A stretch of 64,000 bases of DNA from Euwallacea fornicatus (taxonomy: Eukaryota > Arthropoda > Insecta > Coleoptera > Curculionidae), in the NCBI RefSeq assembly GCF_040115645.1, contig NC_089558.1, forward strand, positions 558,001 to 622,000, written 5' to 3'. The stretch's first letter is position 1. Each line of letters opens with the position of its first letter. The position numbers and the translations under genes were made by a program. The notes below the pieces were generated by a model. It searched no databases, was not told the DNA's origin, and saw only the letters and a list, made by a program, of their open reading frames with translations. This document shows positions 58,336 to 64,000 of the stretch, piece by piece.

Positions 58336-61300
58336 AGCACATAATTTTTTTTAGATTCTACGTAATTTTTCAGACAAATTTTCCGTCCTTCGCCTTGTTT
58401 ATCGTTGAAGGAACGAACGCCCCCTCTAGGGACCTTAGGTGTCATGATGGGCCCTCTGAAATCGCGAGTCGCGTGCTCTCTCGCGTTCTTGCTCGCTTGT
58501 ATCAATATTAGCGCGAAAGTCGTTAATTTTTACAAGTAAATCTTAGTTGCTTAAGCAGGTTGTCGGTTAGTTTTGCACGAAACAATGTCTCGGAGACTGC
58601 ACACTTAAAGTGACACAAACGTGATTATGTAGTCCACAACTACCTCTTTCGGAGTCAACTTTGCGGAATCACCGCACTTCGGCCCTACCGGAAGGATCGT
58701 CCACGTTTCGGGTCACGCCCCACCAGGACGACAACAACTTTTTGACCCCTTCGACCGGATCAGCATCACGTCAAGCATCTTGCAATGCCATTTACGTCAC
58801 TAATTATTAGTGTGTTTAGTTGCTTAAAAAATGCGCTGGGGAGCCCAAGACCCCCCCAAAAATGCATTAATTTTCAAGGTCCGAATTTCCACGGCAGTTT
58901 TAATTTATGCATTACATGCCACTTTATGTTCATATTTTGTGAAAATTTCAAGCTCCTCCGAGAGCTTTTTAAATGTTTTTGATGCTTAGAAATAAACACT
59001 GTTAGTATCGCAGCACCGAGTTCAATTAAAAATTATGTCGTAAGTCTTGCACTTAGAGAGTTTCTGGGAATTATCCAAGAGGTGCAATATATCAAAAAGT
59101 GCCAAAGTTTCAACTTAAATAACAATTTATCAATTTATTGTTCGATTTCAAGACATGACAAATTATATTCTAAGGCATATAAACTAGAAAAGTTTAAATC
59201 TCCGGTGGATTTGAGTGTTTGAGAGCGAACTTTGTCGCAAATATTTGTTTTATGCAAATCAATGTTGGCATCAAGGAACAAAATCGGTTTAACTAATTAA
59301 ACCTTCTAATAAATTCTAAAGCTAATGGTAAATGCCTCTCTTTCATATTCATATTGCTTCTATTCTCGGTTATCTAGCACATTAAGCTAAATATATGAAC
59401 TCGTTCCTCCATACCGACAAGATTTATTCATAAGGCTTCTAACCTCATAAATTGGGAATTATTGAAACTGCACTCTTTTGAACCAGCGAAGAATTTTTAT
59501 GACCTTATATTTCAGAAACCCCATAATAATATGACAAAGTGTAGAATTCCAGAATGGGAAACGATTACTTTCCGATCACGACTTGTCCATATAGGAATTT
59601 ATTCGCAAGTTTAGGTACAGGTCTGCGTTTTATTCTGTTGTTTAACTGTGCAGATGAGTATTGAATCGCTCCCATTGCAAGCAAATTTAAATTGACCCAT
59701 TCGTTTTCCTCCGAGGCTCAATGAAATTCTCATTTTTCCGCCGTGATCTTTGAAATTTGCGCACTTGGCGATCGAAAATAGACACCCGCTATCTGGTGTC
59801 GAAATCCGATATTAATGCTAATCATGTGACAGTGCTCAGCAGTAAATTAAGCATGTCTAAGCGTAACAGCCGTTTAATTTTAAATTAGTCATGAATTTTA
59901 AAGAATCCATTAGGGGCCCAAGCTGGCCGTCAGCATGTGCATGCCTGAACTGGCAGATATGCTGTCAGCGCGTGTTAAACACAATGATGCGACGGAAAAA
60001 CTTAACTAGATTTAAATAATTTGGCAACACCTCTGAATAAACGAAAGAAAATTACGAGGATACTGCTAAGACCTGCGTCCCTGCGCCCTACCGCATTCAA
60101 GTTAGCGCGGCAACAGCGCACGCCGCGTAGACAGTTTTTATGACGTTTGTTTCTTCTAGATTTAATTTTAGATAAAAGCTAAGAGCTGTGTCTTATTGCA
60201 TCCATGCGGACTCAACAGCCGCGCCATCTGCCGCGGAGCGTTATTTTTATTATATTTTTGTTTATGTATCTGCTTTCGTATATAAACACCCTTTTTTGCG
60301 TACCTCGCAGACGCCATATTCCCTCGTATTTATCGGTATTTTTTTTTATCACGCTTTTCGTTGATTTTTACACCAAACAACCTCACCTACAGCCGGGAAG
60401 GTTGCTGGCGCCAAAGGACACGGCATAACCGCACGTGAAACCCTACTACCTCCAGATGTGGAGGACATACGCGGTAAACGCGGAACGTAGGGCCTTGTTT
60501 TCCTTATTGTCCCGGCTACAATTAGTCACATGTCGAGATCGATGGCGCTGCAAAGTGAATGTGAAACACGAGTAGCGCAATCAATTCGGCTAAAAAGTAC
60601 TTCCGCGATGAACAATCCGCTCTGCTGTAGCGCAGAACCGCAACCAGCGAGACAAAGACGGGACATGTTCCGACCTGCCCTAAAAAAGAAAAACGAACTC
60701 CGCGTCGTGATAGAATTGCAACGGCCTCGGCCGCGGTATGTTTGGTTGCCTATCACGTGGCTGTCTAATTAAAGGAAAAGTCACGATCTTCGTATGAATG
60801 AAGTGTACTCGATCAAAGAGAAATTGCACGCGATGTTTCCAATGGGGTCGCGGACAAAATTAATGATTTATCGAGGACTCCTTCAGGAACCTCCTTCCAC
60901 TTCTGCGTTTGATCAGTCGTTTAGATTGCACTATGGAACTAATCTCTGAATTCTGAATTTTGAGTAAAAATGTAAATAAGTCATGCACCCTGACAACTGT
61001 GGATATCGCTACAATTGGCGAAAATCCGCTGAAATGCGTTTCGGCCCCGGACTGATTTATTTGCGTTTTTATGTAAAAATTTCCGCTCTCTGATGCTCTT
61101 TGAAAAATTCAATGCAACCCGACTTTCCAGAGAGATAGGATTGTTCGAAATTTATGCCGATTGGCCAATCTAGTTATTCTTTATACTTCAACGGGTCTCG
61201 TGGTTGACTGTAATGAGTTTATTATCCTTTTTCTTTGCAAGCCAGACTTCAAGATGTTCCTACCTGGTAGAGTAATAAATTTAGAAGCCACCAGTGGGCT

Positions 61301-62270
61301 GGAAATTATGGCCCGAAGATTGTATTTAAATTCTGGACGCGGAAAAGATATACAGAACTAATAAAAGTTTTGCAACTTCCTCCGCTCCGCTGGCTAATTG
61401 AAACCGTTCGATTGTTCCGATTTTTTGATGGTATCAAAACTCCACGCTCACCCATATTGTTTCTCTTTTAAGTGAAATTTGTCATGTAAGCGACGAAGAG
61501 ATAACAAAATATTGTGGGTTGCAAACAAAGGCCTCTCGGTGTCGTCACGCGGAATTGTAAATTCCTCTGCAAAGCATTTTAGGATGCAGAACTAACATCG
61601 GAACAAGACAACATGTCTTAGAAAGCGGGTTTGTTGAGTACGTGCAAGGGGGATCGTAAATATGGAAACAATTTCTGGAATAGATGCATCAGATGCTATA
61701 CGTCACGTCTTTGAGATTGAAATCGGAAATGGAGACCGAGTAAACAACCTATCTGTTACGTGAATTGCGGAACTGCTTGTTTGGGTTGTGCACGAGGGAG
61801 ATTCATATTACAATGTGGCACCATTAAAAGAGGATAATCCTTACGTTTTTCACGTGGATCGACCGAAATTTTGGTTATCACGTCCATGGTAAAGAGCAAT
61901 ATTATTTGCAATGATCGGATGAGATGTGCACGTCGGATCGTCACCAGGGAGACTCTCCACGATGATATGAAGTAGTTGTTTACTTTTAATAGCAAGAGTA
62001 GAAAAGGGCAAAACCAACGAATTCGCTACCGCGAGAGCTCTTCTCGCCCCTTCCAAATCTCATCTGTCGGTCCCTTTTTGGTCTCGACTTGTTCCAGATG
62101 TCGCGAGTTCTACGAATCCAAGGGACGAGGTATCCGCTAGTCGCCGTTCCGGCCTCGCGATTGCGCCCTTGGTGGTAGCGACCTCGTTGGACTGTCAGCC
62201 TGCCCCTCGTCTTATCGTCAGCTCTTAATGTTACACGTTATACCTAAAGGACTAATAAATCTCCAACATA
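58336..62270. other. No gene recognised
   Basis: AT-rich, single-copy in appearance. Short frames at 60204-60428, 60530-60772, 61161-61361 and 61756-62056 lack any domain. Confidence 0.5.
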
Positions 62271-62382
62271 TACAGGGTGTTTCCTACCTACGTGTAAAAA
62301 ATTTAAAGGCGTAATCCTCGACTGATTTCGAGTCAAAAATGTCTAATAAACATATGTCCGCAAATGCCTTGTTTCCAGGATA

Positions 62383-62865
62383 CAGGGTGTTGAAATGTGA
62401 CAAGAGAAATAGATTTTATTTCCAAAATGACTCAATTTGGGTGTTTGAATTTTAGAAAAGACAATTTTTTGGGGGAATCCCTTAATGATTAATCATAAGA
62501 ATTGCTGAAAATGACCACCATTACTCATGATGCACGCTTCCGTCCTTCTTGTTAATGATTGTCTCACTCTCTCGAAAACTCCTGGTGTGTTGCGTATCGC
62601 TCCACATTTCAAAAACCATATTGGTCATTTCTTGATTAGTGTAATTAGGCATTTGAAAAATTTTCAAAACTGAGGTATAATCTGATTTTTGGGACACAGA
62701 ACTAAATTCTTTCACTTTAGAGAGTAAAACACCAAAATAACACTGACTATCTTGTTTATAGTAGTGGAAATGGCAAAAAAAACTAACAATAAACAAGTTA
62801 GTAAATACCACCAAACCTTTAGAAACCTTTAAAACCTTTTTCAACGTCTTGCAGTCAACACCCTG
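62383..62865 (-). mobile_element. Inner element inserted at the centre of the small foldback, 483 bp
   Basis: Ends CAGGGTGTTGA on both sides (inverted), flanked by TA at 62381-62382 and 62866-62867. Its interior keeps the N-terminus of a transposase on the minus strand and little else, so it is an internal-deletion derivative. Confidence 0.72.
62521..62645 (-). pseudogene. Transposase N-terminal fragment
   Basis: On the minus strand, PNYTNQEMTNMVFEMWSD is followed by TRSFRESETIINKKDGSVHH. The YTN(Q/E)EMxxM(V/H)F start is the characteristic N-terminus of the same insect transposase group seen at 27766-28830 (DUF4817-like helix-turn-helix, from memory of the family). The catalytic domain is absent. 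Confidence 0.55.
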
Positions 62866-62983
62866 TATCTTGGAAACAAGGCATTTGCGGCCATGTGTTT
62901 ATTAGACATTTTTGACTTAAAATCAGTCGAGGACTACGCCTTTAAATTTTTTACACGTAGTTAGGAAACACCCTGTATATATA

Positions 62984-63607
62984 CAGGGTGAGTCGGGAGG
63001 ATCGTGCCAAACTTCAGGAGCGTGTTGTACATGAAAGATAAATGTAAAAAAACTCAAACGTTGTTATCCGATTTTCGTTTGTTTACAAGTTATAGCGTAA
63101 ATAAATTTTTTTTAACTAGGATTCTATTTACCGCAAACGTACCTTTCCTGGACGTTGGATTGATCGTGGTGGCCCTATTAGTTGGCCTCCAAGATCTCCA
63201 GACCTCGCACCACTAGACTATTGTTTGTGGGGTTGGTTTAAAACTGAAGTATACAGAGTAAAAGTGGACACTCAAGATGCATTAATTCGACGCATTAGAA
63301 ATGCTGCAGCTGCCATTAAAGAGAGACATGAAACAATCAGGAGGGCAACGAATGCTCTTCATAGACGAAGCCGAAAATGTTTAGAAGTTAATGACGATAT
63401 TTTTGAACATTTACTATGACATCCAAACGTTAATTTATGGAATTTCTTATGAAATTTATAAAATTTTTTAATTTTATGTTTTAATTTTATTTATGCTATA
63501 ACTTGCAAACAAACGAAAATCGGATAACAACATTTGAGTTTTTTTACATTTATTTTTCATTTACAACACGCTCCTGAAGTTTGGCACGATCCTCCCGACT
63601 CACCCTG
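62984..63607 (+). mobile_element. Terminal-repeat element, 624 bp, with transposase C-terminus
   Basis: The inverted ends (62984-63108 and 63483-63607) are nearly identical over about 125 bp: CAGGGTGAGTCGGGAGGATC, GTGCCAAACTTCAGGAGCGT, GTTATCCGATTTTCGTTTGT, TATAGC(G/A)TAAATAAA. TA flanks (62982-62983, 63608-63609). Only the last 100 codons of a transposase lie between them. High arm identity and an open remaining frame suggest recent amplification. It is separated from the foldback element at 62273-62975 only by a short TA run. Confidence 0.92.
63119..63419 (+). pseudogene. Transposase C-terminal fragment, frame intact
   Basis: After a stop at 63116-63118 the frame reads DSIYRKRTFPGRWIDRGGPI, SWPPRSPDLAPLDYCLWGWF, KTEVYRVKVDTQDALIRRIR, NAAAAIKERHETIRRATNAL, HRRSRKCLEVNDDIFEHLL and a natural stop TGA at 63417-63419. 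This is the complete C-terminal end of the insect transposase group with the FPGRWIGRGGP, WPPRSPDLxPLDFxLWG and NGxxFEHLL motifs; the third acidic catalytic residue is the D of APLD. There are no internal stops in this stretch. The DNA-binding domain and the first two catalytic aspartates are deleted, the sequence jumping directly from the terminal repeat to this part. Confidence 0.88.
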
Positions 63608-63609
63608 TA

Positions 63610-64000
63610 TATATAATATATAATATTCTGACTTTAAACTTGTGGCCCTTTTACTCCGCATTAAATTCATCATTCCCGTATACGTACATACATTGTGCCC
63701 CGTCAGTTAGAGGGTTGAATAATTTAAAGACATGCACTTGTGCTTTTTAGGCATTTTTGATCCATTGTCAATCGATGTACGAGACAGTCGACATTTATAT
63801 TTCTTGTGTTCTGTATGGAAAATAGGCCAGTCACAGCGAGAGCTGCACTGACGAATTCGCAATTATTTGGCAAATGTCCAAAAGTTTTTTTTCCCGTCAA
63901 ATTGATCTAAAATGATGAAAGTTTTGGATAACTTTAACTGGCAGTTTCAAGTTCTGCAAACTCTCAGAAATTTTTACCACCATTCTTTTTCACAAATCGA
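63610..64000. other. No feature recognised
   Basis: AT-rich to the end of the window; no ORF or repeat seen. Confidence 0.5.

Larger units (their letters stand above)
62273..62975. mobile_element. Small foldback element (108 bp + TA + 108 bp) split at its centre
   Basis: Arms 62273-62380 and 62868-62975 are inverted copies: CAGGGTGTTTCCTA, CTACGTGTAAAAAATTTAAA, GGCGTA(A/G)TCCTCGACTGATT, AAAAATGTCTAATAAACA, GCAAATGCCTTGTTTCCA. Both are exactly 108 bp. TA flanks outside (62271-62272, 62976-62977). Without the inner element (62383-62865) and one TA, the two arms meet as TTTCCAGGA-TA-TCTTGGAAA, a near-perfect palindrome about a TA. Confidence 0.88.

Noticed and set aside
1..64000. tRNA or rRNA genes, CRISPR arrays, bacterial operons
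   Set aside because: No A-box/B-box pair with a cloverleaf, no regularly spaced direct repeats with unique spacers, and no ribosome binding sites; the repeats seen are transposon ends and short tandem repeats.

Overview
The window looks like insect nuclear DNA: AT-rich, gene-poor, with short introns bounded by GT/AG, a dense load of Tc1/mariner-type DNA transposons and many terminal-repeat elements ending in TACAGGGTG. There are no operons, ribosome binding sites, rRNA genes or CRISPR arrays. The order of insect cannot be fixed from sequence alone; a beetle is plausible.

Host genes are few. (1) A compact gene at 17953-18244: TATA box, an 18-bp first coding exon, a 47-bp intron, and a second exon, giving a 62-residue secreted proline-rich peptide with a YLPPPPP motif, cuticle-protein-like in architecture. 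(2) Two clear exons of a two-pore-domain (K2P) potassium channel on the + strand: 42628-42822 (cytoplasmic N-terminus and first membrane helix) and 43403-43726 (extracellular cap, pore helix and the first selectivity filter as far as TTIG). A phase-compatible mini first exon lies at 41705-41720. No exon for the second half of the channel was found, so the gene probably runs beyond the window. (3) A possible signal-peptide exon at 8989-9195.

The rest is mostly transposon history. Mariner copies: 1995-3224 (+), 24484-24800 (+, fragment), 29131-30284 (+, 5' end lost), 33858-35040 (-). Tc1-like copies (DD34E where readable): 12112-12800 fragment, 18832-19330 fragment, 33712-35560 (split by the mariner at 33858), 35876-37278 (nearly intact), 49540-50952, and 50953-52240. 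A different transposase group (N-terminal YTNxEM helix-turn-helix region, C-terminal WPxRSPDLxPLD) is seen at 5825-6427, 26638-29036, 62383-62865 and 62984-63607, mostly as internal-deletion derivatives. All transposase genes are broken.

The most unusual structures are foldback elements. A 669-bp palindrome (10667-11335) and a 4.1-kb element (52382-56504) with arms of about 630 bp share their outer 330 bp, so they are short and long forms of one family; the long form carries about 2.9 kb of unexplained core DNA. At 62273-62975 a 218-bp palindrome has been split exactly at its central TA by another element. A CCGG-centred hairpin motif recurs six times, inside both foldbacks and in two other repeats. 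The intervals between these features are unremarkable AT-rich DNA with no ORF I can defend.
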